Assembly: GCA_020064725.1 (NCBI GenBank) | Contig: JAGTWJ010000007.1 | Location: forward strand, 1,922,001 to 1,986,000 | From: Drechslerella dactyloides | Taxonomy: Eukaryota > Ascomycota > Orbiliomycetes > Orbiliales > Orbiliaceae | DNA: 64,000 nucleotides | Direction: 5' to 3' | Shown: positions 1 through 11,531 of the stretch, one piece after another | How the letters are laid out: every line of letters begins with the position of its first letter | How positions within the stretch are numbered: the stretch's first letter is position 1 | Position numbers and translations under genes: made by a program | The notes under the pieces: model-generated | Seen by the model: only the letters and a program-made list of their open reading frames with translations | Database searches by the model: none | Told to the model about the DNA's origin: nothing

Positions 1-600
1 AAGCAGATATATAATCACCAGGTAGAAGACTTAATACATACACATATCAACTATATCAGCAAGCTAGAGTTCCTCTCTAAATTCCACAAAACATTTACTA
101 CTACAATAACACCTAAAAATATATATAATAACTTTGCTGGAACTAATATTGTACCTTATAATCCTAACAGGATCTTTTTAAAGCTAAATATACAGCTGTT
201 AGTGTCTATCCTAATAAATTTATGTCCTAATACTACAAATACAGTAACCACTTAAATAACAAAAACCCCAATAAATCCTTCAAAAACTAGCCTACAATCA
301 AAACTTATCAAAAACTAAATTACCTAGTATCAGGATAGCTCTCCAACATTATTACTAGCTATTATAGACCAATTTATTAAAAGAGTATAGATAATAATAC
401 ACCAACTAGCACTTATACAAGCAAAGAACATAATACTACACTCTACTAATAAGATATTAAACAAGCACCAACAAGCAAAAAGACAATATATACAACATAA
501 AAACATACTTACCATACACTAGACTAATAAAATCCTAGATAATAATACTATAAATAGGCAGAGTAAACAAATAGGATATCTAAACCATTAGAGCAACCCC
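1..600 (+). pseudogene. Pogo transposase C-terminal fragment
   Basis: The broken coding sequence covers the region after the third catalytic Asp of a DDE_1 transposase, starting at KQIYN-QVEDL. The homologous stretch is open in pogo #7 (58949-59230), which gives the best local reference. Several stops, mostly TAG and TAA at former Gln or Trp codons, and many TpA dinucleotides point to RIP-type C-to-T decay. The product cannot be functional as it stands. The upstream catalytic core lies outside the window. Confidence 0.7.
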
Positions 601-824
601 CAATTAGAGACCATTTCTAAAAAGATAATTTACTACAACAGTTATAATAAACCTAGGTATAATATTTAAACATATTAGTAGATATCTTAAGTATATAACC
701 AAGCAAACTAACATATATATAGCCCAATATAATAACAGTATAACCATAAAACCAGTATTTTTACTGGGGTAAGATATTGAGGTAGTCCGCTCACTTGTGT
801 GGTCCACTCACTTGTGGAATACGT
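1..824 (+). mobile_element. Pogo/Fot1-type DNA transposon #1, 3' part only
   Basis: This is the right-hand part of a pogo/Fot1-superfamily element cut off by the window start. The + strand reads as the C-terminal third of a DDE transposase, including KLEFLS-FHK and ITPKNI motifs shared with the other pogo copies here. Stops interrupt the frame. It ends at a terminal inverted repeat at about 781-824. Read inward on the minus strand, this is the cap ACGTATTC followed by two 17-bp repeats ending GGACCA and GGACTA. A TA target duplication lies at 825-826. LINE A resumes directly after it, so this element is inserted in LINE A. Confidence 0.85.
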
Positions 825-1000
825 TATAATAGATTTAAAAAATATGTTAAAAACTGTATTTAATTAGGTAAAAAATAATACAATAGCCTTTAATAATATA
901 AAATCTAAATTAATATATTTTTATTTTAATTTAGAAAAAAATAATAATAACAAAGAATATAATTTGGTTTTATTAAATAAAATAATAATTAAATTATTTA
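825..1000 (+). mobile_element. LINE A, segment 1 (RT C-terminal region)
   Basis: The + strand matches the reverse-transcriptase C-terminal region of the 5.7-kb LINE seen complete elsewhere in the window, for example copy B around 5.5 kb on the minus strand. Readable pieces include VLLNKI-IKLF. The segment lies between pogo #1 on its left and pogo #2 on its right. Both are bounded by TA, so both are insertions into this LINE. The LINE's 5' part lies to the left of the window. Confidence 0.8.
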
Positions 1001-2891
1001 ACGTGTACGATAAGCGAGCGGATCAGACAAGTGAGCAGATCATCTCACTATGCCCATGTGTTTACTCCTCTTCTATATCTTATATCTCTACAACTACTGC
1101 AATATCTGTCTTTATAACTGAATCTAGAGTTCTTCTAGCTATTGAAGTTATAAAAAAAGACTAAAAACTAAATATTTAAGCTATTATTAAGCAGTATAAT
1201 ATCTTTTATATTATTTTAATCTATTAATACAATAGTTATTTATCACAAAATAACAATATTTTGAACTTGTGAAATCTTATAAATTTAGAAAAAGATATTA
1301 TTATTTAATATATATTTAAGCTATCTATATAGTCTTTTTATCTTAGGCTAAATAGTATAGAAGATATGGCTAACTAGCTACTATTGATATATAGTAATAA
1401 TAGTATACAATATATCAGCAAGTAATAGACTAGCAACTTTATCAAACATCACCTAAAATTACAAACACATCTATCCAAGAAATACAACTACTAATAAACA
1501 AAATACAAAAATCCTATACTTATTAATAAATAGTTTTAACTAATCAAGACTATAAAGGCCAAGTATAACATTACAGACCACAATATCTACAACTTTAACA
1601 AGACTGGCTTTGTAATAAACATAATATCTACAACTACCATTATTACAAGTACTGAATTATACAATAAAGCAAAGCTAACACAGCCTAGAAACCACAAATA
1701 AATAACAATTATTCAGGAGGTAGACACAATAAACTACACAATACCACCATTTATTATCCTCACTAGGCAATACTATCTAGCTAGCTGGTATATAACAACC
1801 AAGCTACTAGTAGATTAGATTATTATACTTTTTAATAATAGCTAAACAACAAATAAAATTACTCTACAGTAGCTACAGTATTTTGATAAGAATATAATAT
1901 AGTGTTGTATTTCAGATTACTAGCTATTAATCCTAAATAACTATAAAAGCCACTACTCAGCTATTTTTAAATTATATTACCAAGAGCATAAGATTATTAT
2001 AATCTACATACCACTACATTCATCATATATCCTCCAGCTATTAGATATTAGCTATTTTAAGCTATTAAAACAAGCATATAGCAAAGAGGTAGAGGGTTTA
2101 ATACACACACACATCAACCATATCTCTAAACTAGAATTCTTCTTTGGATTTCACAAAGCATACACTATCACATTCATACCTAAAAATATACATAGTAGTT
2201 TTGTTAAAGCTAGTATTATATCTTATAATCCTAACAGAGTTCTATTAAAGCTAGATATACAATTACTAATAGCTACTCCAGTAAATTCACACCCAAATAC
2301 TATAAATACAGAAGCTGCCTAGACTACAAAAACACCATTAAATCCATTAGAGGCTAGCCTACAAATAGACCTAATCAAAAACTAGATTACCTAATATCAG
2401 AATACCTCTCCTATATCATTATTAGTAGCTATAGACTAGCTATCTAAAAAAACATAGACAATAATATACCAAATAGTGTTTATACACATAGAAAACACAA
2501 CACTTCACTCTACAAATAAGCTACTAAGCAAGCACCAATAACTAAAAAAATAACATATACAACATAGGAGCATACTTACTATACACCAGACTAATAGAAT
2601 CCTGGACAATAACACTATAAATAAAATAATTATATAGTTAATATCCCCAAAATACTAGTATACCCCCCAACTAAAAGCCACCTATAAAAAAATAATCTAC
2701 TATAGTAGTTATAGTAAAGCCAAACATAATATTTAAATCTACCAACAAACATCCTCAAAAACTAACTAAAGGGTTTCCCACCCCTAAGGTAAGAAACCCT
2801 CCCATAATCATAACATAGCTAGACTTTTTATTAGGGTGGGGTAGGGGTGTGATCCGCTTACTTGTCTGATCCGCTCGCTTATCGTACATGT
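1001..2891 (+). mobile_element. Pogo/Fot1-type transposon #2, complete (1891 bp)
   Basis: A complete element is flanked by TA at 999-1000 and 2892-2893. Removing it rejoins LINE A so that the join matches LINE G around 62.87 kb, giving a clean empty-site reconstruction. The left terminus is ACGTGTAC followed by GATAAGCGAGCGGATCA and a decayed second 17-bp repeat. The right terminus is the inverted equivalent with cap ACATGTAC. The hexamer GGATCA is shared with pogo #4. Transposase is on the + strand. Confidence 0.92.
1060..2760 (+). pseudogene. Pogo/Fot1 DDE transposase, RIP-degraded (element #2)
   Basis: The + strand carries a degraded DDE_1-type transposase. In pogo-family enzymes an N-terminal HTH/CENP-B-like part binds the terminal repeats and three acidic residues catalyse transposition. 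Here the first catalytic motif reads NFNKTGF near 1590-1615 and the second reads LNNYKSH near 1930-1950, so both Asp residues appear as Asn. The third, LLDISYF near 2040, keeps Asp. Asp to Asn fits G-to-A change on the coding strand. The C-terminal knuckle relic reads YSSYSKAKHN. Many in-frame stops make this non-functional. Confidence 0.85.
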
Positions 2892-2893
2892 TA

Positions 2894-3538
2894 ATACAAT
2901 TAGATAACTTAGAATTTATTTAGATAAAAATTTAAAATTTAAATTCCATATTAAAAATAAATTAGCAGCTGCAAACCAAATATTTAATTATATTAGAGAT
3001 TTAGTGAATTTAGAAAAAAGATTAAACTTAAAAACATTAATACAACTATATAAAAACTATATTTGCTTTGTTTTAGATTTTAATACCAAAATCTGATGAA
3101 AAAATCAAAAATCATTTTTAAAAAATTTTAATATCTTACAAAATAAAATAATTAGAAAAATTAATAAAGTATATAAAATAATATTAATTCATTTATTAAA
3201 AATTAAAGCTTCTATTTTACTATTAGAAATTAAATTTAATAGTTTACAAAAACAATATACCTTAAAATCATTATATTTTAATAAAAATTATCCAATTAAA
3301 TTAAGGATACTAGAATTGGTCCCACCAGAATTTTATTTTAATAAAAAGAAGGATGTTTAATATTTAAAATAGTATAAAAATAAAAAAGATAATAATAGAA
3401 ATAAAATATACCAAACTTTATTAGATTTTATTTTATCAAGAATAAATTATCTAATTATTCTATACACTAAAATTAAATATATTAATATAGAAGTAAATTT
3501 TCTGTGGATTAAAAATAATATTAATATAAATATTAGTA
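2894..3538 (+). mobile_element. LINE A, segment 2 (RT C-terminus / linker)
   Basis: LINE A continues after the pogo #2 insertion. Readable parts include KFKFHIKNKLAAANQIFNY and LRILELVPPEFYF on the + strand. At its right end TATAAATATTAGTA (3525-3538) is duplicated at 9535-9548. This 14-bp duplication is the target-site duplication of LINE B, which sits between the two copies. LINE A then resumes at 9549 in the RNase H domain. Confidence 0.88.
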
Positions 3539-3567
3539 TTATTATTATTATGAATCATACTGCATGC

Positions 3568-3579
3568 AACCTTTCGGTT
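3568..3579 (-). other. LINE 3'-end hairpin with GAAA tetraloop (copy B)
   Basis: On the minus strand this reads AACC-GAAA-GGTT, a 4-bp stem closed by a GNRA-type tetraloop. It lies about 20 bp inside the (TAA)n tail and is unchanged in copies A, D and E while flanking LINE DNA varies. A role in template recognition by the element's reverse transcriptase is an inference. Confidence 0.6.
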
Positions 3580-3873
3580 ATGGTAGGTGGAAGAAAATTA
3601 AATATAAAATGTGTATAAATGAAAATTAATATATATGTGTGTTTTCCCTGTTTTTTTTGTTATTAATTAATTAATTAGTTAATTAATTAATTTTGGATAT
3701 TATTTTAAAGACTTTTAATTTTTTTTAGTTTTTTCTTCTTGTTTTATCTTTTTTTCTTTAAGTGGATATGTTTTGTATTATTTATAATGTTTATTTTTGT
3801 TGTTTATTGTAATTTGTCTTGCTTAATATTAATAATATTAATTGGTGGACTTTTAATCTTTCTCAAGATTACT

Positions 3874-6800
3874 TTATCTAATTTTATTATTAATATTAAT
3901 TTTGTAATTGTCTTTTCTTTTAAAGAGTATTTTTGTATTATTAAGATATTTTTCTATTTGTATTAATTTATTCTTAGTAAATAATAATGTATTAAAATTA
4001 AATAGTATTTTCCCTAATTTTTTTTTTATTTTTCCTCTCTTTTTTTTATAATATTTATATTCTATGATGAGATGTTTTGGTGTTTGTGTTATAATACTAC
4101 AATTACAATATTTATTTAGAATATTTGAATTTAGTATTTTATATAAATAATCATTAAACATACCGTGTCCTATCCTTAATTACATTATTGACAAAATAAA
4201 TTTAATATTGCTATTTTACAATATTTTATTTCTTTTAAATTTTGGTAAATTATTATAATCTATTTTTTTTTCATATTTTTATTATTGTTCTTGTTATTTT
4301 ATTAGATTTTTTATTTTATTTTGTTTTTTTAAATATATAAAAAAGTTATATAGGCTTTCTTTAAAAATTTTAGCACCTGATTTTGCTAATTTATTTGTTT
4401 TTTTATTTTTGTATATATTATTATGTTTGGGACACCAATTTATATATATTTTTATTTTGTTAACATTTAGCTCTCTACTAATATCCCATATTTTTTTAAT
4501 AATATCTTGACCTAGTCTAAAACATAATAATTTTATTTTTTATATTGTAGCTTAGTTATCTGAATATAAATATATATTATTTATATTTTTATTCTATAGC
4601 AATATTTTTAATATTTTTTTAAAAACTATTCATATAGTAATTAATTCAACATCATATACTTCTATTAAATCTCCCAGACTAATTTTTATTTCAAAAATTG
4701 ATTTATTATTAATTTCACTATATATACCAATACTTATTAATTTAATATCTTTTTTTAAATTTAATAGAGAACCATCTATATAAATAATTAAATTCTCTTT
4801 TAAGTTTAATTTTAATTTATTTATAATATATTATTTCACCTCTATTTCTTTTAATTTTTTATTAATATTTATATTAATATTATTTTCAACCCACAGAAAG
4901 TTTACTTCTATATTAATATATTTAATTTTAATATATAAAGTAATTAAATAATTTATTCTTAATAAAATAAAATCTAATAAAATTTGGTATATCTTATTTT
5001 TATTATTATTTTTTTTATTTTTATATTATTTTAAATATTGAATATTTTTTTTTTTACCAAAATAAAATTCTGGTGAGACCGATTCTAGTATTCTTAATTT
5101 AATTAGATAATTTTTATTAAGATATAATGATTTTAAGATATATTATCTTTATAGACTATTAAATTTAATTTTTAATAATAAGATAAAAGCTTTAACTTCT
5201 AATAAATAAATTAATATTATTTTATATATTTTATTAATTTTTTTAATCATTTTATTTTATAAGATATTAAAATTTTTTAAAAATAATTTTTAATTTTTCT
5301 ACTAGATTTCAGTATCAAAATTTGAAATAAAATAAATATAATTTTTATACAATTATATTAATATTTTTGAGTTTAATCCTTTTTCTAAATTCGCTAAACT
5401 TTTAATATAATTAAATATTTGGTTTGCAGCTATTAATTTATTTTTAATATGGAATTTAAATTTTAAATTCTTGTTTAAATAAATTCCAAGCCATCTAATT
5501 ATATTAGATAATTTAATCATTATTTTATTTAGTAAAACCAAATTATATTTTCCATTATTATTATTTCTTTTTAAATTAAAATAGAAATATATTAATTCAA
5601 ATTTTGTGTTATTAAAGGCTACTATATTATTTTTTGCCTAATTAAATATAGTTTTTAATATATTTTTTAAATCTATTATATTTAATTTTGTTAATTTATT
5701 AATTACAATAATAGCAATATCATCAATATAACTCAGTATTTTAATATTATTATATTTTTGTTTTAATTATTTAAACAACAATATTAAATATAATAAAAAT
5801 AAAATCAAAAATATAAATAAACTCTAAAATATTCTTGTTTTAACTAATTTTAATTTTTCTATTTATTTATTAAAAGTAAGTTTAATTTATCTATTCAACA
5901 TAAAATTCTCAATCCAATTAGTTAATTGTTTTAGAAATCTTATATCCTTAATAATTTTAATTAATCTTATTTTTAAAACATTATCAAAAACTCCCTTTAT
6001 ATTTAAAAATAATATAGAGGTTTTAAGTTTTTCTAATTTTATATTTTCTATATTATATATTAAAAATAATACAATATCTATAGCTAATCTTTATTTTCTA
6101 CCCCTAATTTATTTATAATATAAAATATTTTTTATTTCTAAAATATATATTAATTTTATAATTATTATTTTTTTTAATATCTTTCCTAGGTAATTTAAAA
6201 AACTTATAATTTTATAAATTTTCAAAATACTATAATCTAGTTTATTAAGTTTTAATAAAATTACCCTAATTACTTGTCTAAAATATATTAGATAGTATCT
6301 ATAGTTTAATAATCTTTTAAATAAATTATTAAATCTTTTGAATATTATTTTGTATACTTCTTTTAAATATAAAAAATTAATTCTATCTGGGCTTAATACT
6401 TTTTTTAAATTTAATATAAAAATAACTTCTCTAATTTCTTTATTTATAATTTTTTCTTATTTAATTGTGTTTTTGATTATTTGTTTTTTTATTTCAAATA
6501 AATTATTAAATTCTAGGTAATTTAATAACTTTAGAAATAACATTTTTCAAAATACTTATATTTTCTTATTAAAGCTTATTACTAGATTATTTTTAAAATC
6601 CAGATTTAGTATTCTTTATATTTTAAATAGTTTTATATAATTTAGTACTTTAAAAATCTCTTTATTTTTTATATTTATTAAGAAGTCTATCTATTTTTTA
6701 GTTTTAGCTTTTTTTATTATTCTGAAATAATTATTTCATTTAAACTTAAATAAATTCCATTATTTTTAGATTTTATTTTATTTCTATTATCTTTTTACTT

Positions 6801-7880
6801 ACTATATTTTTATTTTTAGCATATTTATTTCATTATTCTACTAAACTTTTGATTTTAATATTATAATTAATTTTGGTATTGATATTTCCACTATATTAAT
6901 TATATTTTGTTAAAATAAATTTATAGCCTGCTCCAAATTTCATTCTAAATTATTATTATTATTATTTAAGGTAAATAATAATTTATTTTAATTATTATTT
7001 TAATCTAGATTTTTATCTAAATTTAATAATGTTTTTTAAAACTTTTTCTAATTAATTTTGTTTTAATTATATTTATTTGTTGATAATAGGTTGTCAATTA
7101 AATAATTATTATTTTGGAAATATATATTAAATGAGATAATTTTATAGTTTAATTTTGTATCTAAATTATTATTTATTGTTTATTTTCTAATAAATGAATT
7201 TATTTGAGTTGTTATAAATATTAAATTTAAAATAAATAAGTTCTTCTTTTTATTAAAATAATAAATTAAAATATTAGGATTATTTATTAAATATAGATTT
7301 TTACTTTCAACAATATTTATTAATTCTTTATATTAGATACTTTTTTTATACTTAGAATTCTATAAATAATGATAAACATTAAAATCTCTAATTAATAAAC
7401 ACTTTTTGTTAATAAATTTGATTATTTTATTAAATAATTTTTTTATTATATATAATTTGTTGTTTTGGTCCATTTAGTATTTTTCATTATAAATATTAAT
7501 TATTTGGATTTTATTAAATTCTTTTGATTTAATATTAATAATTTAGTAATTTTTGTTATTAATTAAATCTATTCAATTATTAATTTTATATAAGAGTAGA
7601 TTAAAATAATATGTAATTATTTTTAGTCTTTTCATCATATTTAGTATTAATAATATAAAATTATTAATATTTATTATTATTAATTCTTTCGAGATTTATA
7701 GTTTTTATAAAAATAAAATATCTATTTTATTTATTGTAGAATTTAAAATACCTTATATTATATTAAATAATATATTACAATTATATTGTATATATTTTAT
7801 TTTATTCTATATTAAAATAATTTAAATATTATTATTTTAATTATAGTTTTAATCTTAGTTATAATTTTATTTTTAAATTA
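3874..7880 (-). pseudogene. LINE B ORF2: endonuclease, reverse transcriptase, RNase H
   Basis: This broken ORF2 would encode the target-primed retrotransposition enzyme. In coding order it shows an APE-type endonuclease region (about 7.9-7.0 kb), the RT domain (about 6.7-5.3 kb) and the RNase H domain (about 4.8-4.3 kb). A Cys/His-containing C-terminus ends near 3874 and includes NKYCNCSIITQ. The RT active-site motif reads YIDD at about 5717-5731 with both Asp intact, unlike the YINN in copies C, E and G. A 95-residue open stretch remains at 3874-4161. Many stops elsewhere show that it is dead. Confidence 0.85.
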
Positions 7881-7889
7881 CATTAAATT

Positions 7890-9290
7890 TTATTTTTAAT
7901 ACTTTTAGCTTTTTATAATTTTGTAAATTTACTATAACGTATTCCACAAGCGAGCGGACCACACAAGCGAGCGGACCACCCCATATAAACCAACACCCTA
8001 CCAAAACACTTTTTATTGATAACTTAATCAATAATTAATTTAAAATTAGAATAAAATTAATCTTGTTTATATAAACTATTACAAATCTAAAAATATTTTT
8101 TTAAATTTTTTTTATATTAAATTAAAGAAATATACAAGGGGGGTGGTCCGGTCGCTTGTCTGGTCCAGTCGCTTATTGTTGACGTTATACTCTTTTTTAT
8201 AATAAATATATTTTAAAATACTATATAAGTATATTCTACCTTTTATATTATATTTATTATATTTATATTAGTATATTTTATACTTTAAAAAGTATATTCT
8301 ACATATATTTATAAATATATATGTTGTAGTTAAATGTTTAAAATTTTAGTAGTTTATACATTGGTTTTTTAAATATATAAAGTAATATTTCTCTGCTTTT
8401 AAGAATTCTCTATTTAAAAATAATCTTTTATTATATAGTATTTATTTTGTTATTTCTGTTATTTTTATTATTAATACTATAGAGAAATAAAATTTATTTG
8501 TTTATTTATTTTCTAATATTAGTTATCCTAGTATTCTTACTAGTTTATAAATATTATTATTTTTTATTTTATTTTTTAAAACAATTAATTACTTTTTATT
8601 TTGAAATTGATTTATTTAGATTCTATATATTATTATAAATTTTTATTTTGTTATCTTTACTAATTTTTAAATATATTGGTCTATTTTAACCAATTCCTTG
8701 TATATTTCTTCTTTATATTTAAGGATGTTTTTGTTTTTTGTATTTTAATATACAATTAATATTAAATTACCTTTTTTATTTGTTGAGATTCTTATAATTA
8801 TTTTATTTTAAGATTTCTCTTGTTTTTTAAAAATATTATTTATTTTTATTTAATAAATATTTAGATTTATTGTTAATTTATTATTTATTATTTATAAAAT
8901 AATTAATCTTCATTATTTAATTAGTAGATTTATTATTTTTAATATTTTTTATGTTTTTGATGTTTTTGGTGTTTTTGTTTATATATTTATAGTTTATATA
9001 TATATTTTTAGTATGTTTATTCAATTTTTATTTTGATTTTGGATTTTATTTAATTATTTTTTCAGGTTATTTATTTTTTCTTTTTATTTTGTGACTAAAA
9101 TAATTAAATCTTGGTTTTTCTAAATTAATTTAGTTTTAATTTTTTCTATTTATATAGATTTGATTGATTATATACAATATTATTTATTTAATTTGGATAT
9201 AGTATCTATTAAATTTATTTTGTCTAATGATAAGCTAGTGGGTAAATCTATTGGTTAAAATGGATTTACCTGAAAATAGTATTTTTAGTG
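7890..9290 (-). pseudogene. LINE B ORF1 (coiled coil and CCHC knuckle relics)
   Basis: This is the RNA-binding ORF1 of the LINE, read on the minus strand. Comparison with copies C, E and F shows an N-terminal MDLPT-like start, a Glu/Lys/Gln-rich stretch likely to form a coiled coil, then Cys/His knuckles. The knuckles are best seen in copy E as ICRIC-LEHKIYQ-KC. In copy B many Glu, Gln and Cys codons have mutated, and the 249-bp MITE interrupts the downstream part. ORF1 proteins of this type bind element RNA. No function remains here. Confidence 0.7.
7937..8185. mobile_element. 249-bp pogo-related MITE, copy 1
   Basis: This non-coding element has TA on both sides (7935-7936 and 8186-8187). 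The left end is ACGTATTC plus two identical 17-bp repeats CACAAGCGAGCGGACCA (7945-7961 and 7962-7978). The right end, read inward on the minus strand, is a different type: ACGTCAAC, AATAAGCGACTGGACCA, then GACAAGCGACCGGACCA. By eye it is identical to the copies at 46857 and 52005, so it is young or escapes RIP. It is inserted in LINE B. Confidence 0.95.
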
Positions 9291-9548
9291 TTTTTAATGT
9301 TACCTTTAATTTTTGTATGTGTAGATGATTATAAATTTTTAATATATTACTATCATAATTATAAAATCATAATTATAAATTAGATTACACACTTAATATA
9401 TTTTATTAAGTTTTTTAAGTGCTTTCGAATAATCTAATTTTTATTGTGTTTTGTCAATTTCATCAAATGATATGAGAGGCTCTTTGTTTTATAATTTTTT
9501 GTGTTAAGCATTTATTATTTTATTATTTATTTTTTATAAATATTAGTA

Positions 9549-10877
9549 AAAAACCAAAAGAAATAAAAGCAAAACAATATATTATAAATAAATTAAAATT
9601 AAACTCAAAAAAGAATTTAATTATTTATACAGATAACTCTCTATTAAATTTAAAAGAAGATATTAAATCAACAGATACTAGTATATATAGTAAAATTGAT
9701 AATAAATCAATTTTTGAAATAAAAATTAGTCTGGAAGATTTAATAGAAATATACAATACTAAATTAATTACTATATAAATAGTTTTTAAAAAAATATTAA
9801 AAATATTATTATAAAATAAAAACATAAATAATATATATTTATATTTAAATAACTAAGCTATAATACAAAGAATAAAATTATTACATTTTAAATTAAATTA
9901 AGATATTATTAAAAAAATATAAAATATTAATAAAAAACTAAATATTAATAAAATAAAAATATATATAAATTGGTGCTCCAGACACAATAATATATATAGA
10001 AATAAAAAAACAGACAGATTAACAAAATCAGACACTAAAATTTTTAAAGAAAACCCATACAACTCTTTTATATATCTAAAAAAACAAAATAAAATAAAAA
10101 GTTTAATAAAATAATAAAAACAATAGCAAAAATATAAAAAAAAAAAAAATTATAATAATTTATTAAAATTTAAAAAAAATAAAATATTATAAAATAGTAA
10201 TATTAAATTTATTTTGTCAATAATATAATTAAGGATAGAACACAGCATATTCAACAATTATTTATATAAAATACCAAATTCAGATATTCTAAATAAATAT
10301 TGTAATTATGGTATTATAACACAAACACCAAAACATCTCATCATAGGATATAAATATTATAAAAAAGAAAGAAGAGAAATAAAAAAAAAATTAGGGAAAA
10401 TACTATTTAATTTTAATATATTATTATTTACTAAGAATAAATTAATATAAATAAAAAAATATTTTAACAATATAAAAATATTTTTTTAAAAAAAAAACAA
10501 TTATAAAATTAATATTAATAATAAAATTAAATAGGATAATCTTAAGAAAGATTAAAAATCTACCAATTAATATTATTAATATTAAGTAAGACAAATTACA
10601 ATAAACAACAAAAATAAACATTATAAATAATATAAAACATATCTATTTAAAAAGAAGAGGATAAAATAAAAGGAAAAGATTAAAGAAAATTAGAAATTTT
10701 TAAAATAATATCCAAAATTAATTAATTAACTAATTAATTAATTAATAACAAAAGAAACAGGGAAAACACACATATATGTTAATTTTCATTTGTATGTATT
10801 TTGTATTTAATTTTCTTCCACCTGCCATAACCGAAAGGTTGCATGCAGTATGATTCATAATAATAATAATAATAACT
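9549..10877 (+). mobile_element. LINE A, segment 3 (RNase H domain to 3' end)
   Basis: LINE A resumes after LINE B. The + strand reads as an RNase H-like domain with IYTD-SL near 9625, an acidic EIYNTKLI segment and NNIYLY-NN-AI. It continues with INWCSRHNNIY near 9970, which resembles the WCPGHNNI motif of RNase H domains in fungal LINEs. A Cys/His segment, NKYCNYGIITQTPKH, follows near 10.3 kb. The copy ends with the conserved hairpin and a (TAA)n tail at about 10855-10877. Numerous stops are present. Confidence 0.88.
10829..10840 (+). other. LINE 3'-end hairpin with GAAA tetraloop (copy A)
   Basis: AACC-GAAA-GGTT lies in a relatively GC-rich 50-bp block just before the (TAA)n tail. The block includes CCACCTGCCATAACC upstream and GCATGCAGTATGATTC downstream. 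It is the same in the four 3' ends in the window apart from one or two changes outside the stem. Confidence 0.6.
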
Positions 10878-11531
10878 TAAATATAACAACTAAAACAATA
10901 CATACCTTCTAAATAAAAATCTTAAATAATATAATTAAGATCCTAATTATACATAAATCTAGACCCCTTTTTTTTCCAAATATAAATATCTACTTCTACA
11001 AGATATTATAGTTCTAAACAGCTCAATATCTATATAATAAGAAATTAATATTAATAAGATTAATAATATCTTTATTAGTTAAATAAAGTTATTATTTAAA
11101 CTTATTAAAAAATATTAAAATGTATATAATAATATACTAAACTTAGTTTATAAATTAAAAAAATATTAAATAAAAATATTTATAATTAAAAATAAAAGTA
11201 TATTTAAATCTTACTTTCTAATATATAATTTAAAATATAATTAAGAAAAAATTAATAAAATTTTTAACTATAATTATATTATTAATTATATATAATAGAT
11301 TAGTATATATAATAATCTTTATATTTTATAAATATTTATTATTTATAGTTCTAATCATAAAATTTATTCTATTATAAATATATATTTTTTAAATTATTTG
11401 GTTTTTAATAATTTATATTTATTACTATTTATAAATAAAATTATAAATAATATTGTAAATTTATATTAATTATTAATACTAAACTTAATTATAGTTTATT
11501 ATTAATATATAATAATAATTAAAAATTAATA
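10878..11531 (+). pseudogene. LTR-retrotransposon debris (probable Ty3/gypsy pol)
   Basis: This AT-rich stretch of about 650 bp lies between the LINE A tail and pogo #3. No open frame remains. Its right-hand continuation after pogo #3 (13426-13656) reads as a gypsy RT core, so this is probably the upstream pol of the same element. That link is inferred from position. No domain can be named here directly. Confidence 0.4.

Larger units (their letters stand above)
3539..9534 (-). mobile_element. LINE B: full-length Tad1-like non-LTR retrotransposon
   Basis: A complete minus-strand LINE lies between 14-bp target duplications (3525-3538 and 9535-9548). Without the nested 249-bp MITE and one duplicated TA it is about 5.75 kb. 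That agrees with LINE E (about 5.71 kb) and the rejoined C plus D (about 5.73 kb). The 3' end on the left has a (TAA)n tail, an AACC-GAAA-GGTT hairpin and a conserved TTAATTAA-rich tract. The 5' end carries the conserved block AAAGAGCCTCTCATATCATT. Coding regions have many stops. Assignment to the Tad1-like group rests on two ORFs, endonuclease, RT and RNase H in a fungal context. No search was run. Confidence 0.9.

Noticed and set aside
3660..3695. TTAATTAATTAGTTAATTAA palindrome as a replication origin
   Set aside because: The same tract occurs at the same distance from the 3' end of all four LINE copies, so it is part of the LINE 3' region.
7945..7978. Tandem 17-bp repeats as a small CRISPR array
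   Set aside because: There are only two units with no spacer, always at TA-flanked transposon ends; they are subterminal transposase-binding-type repeats in a fungal genome.
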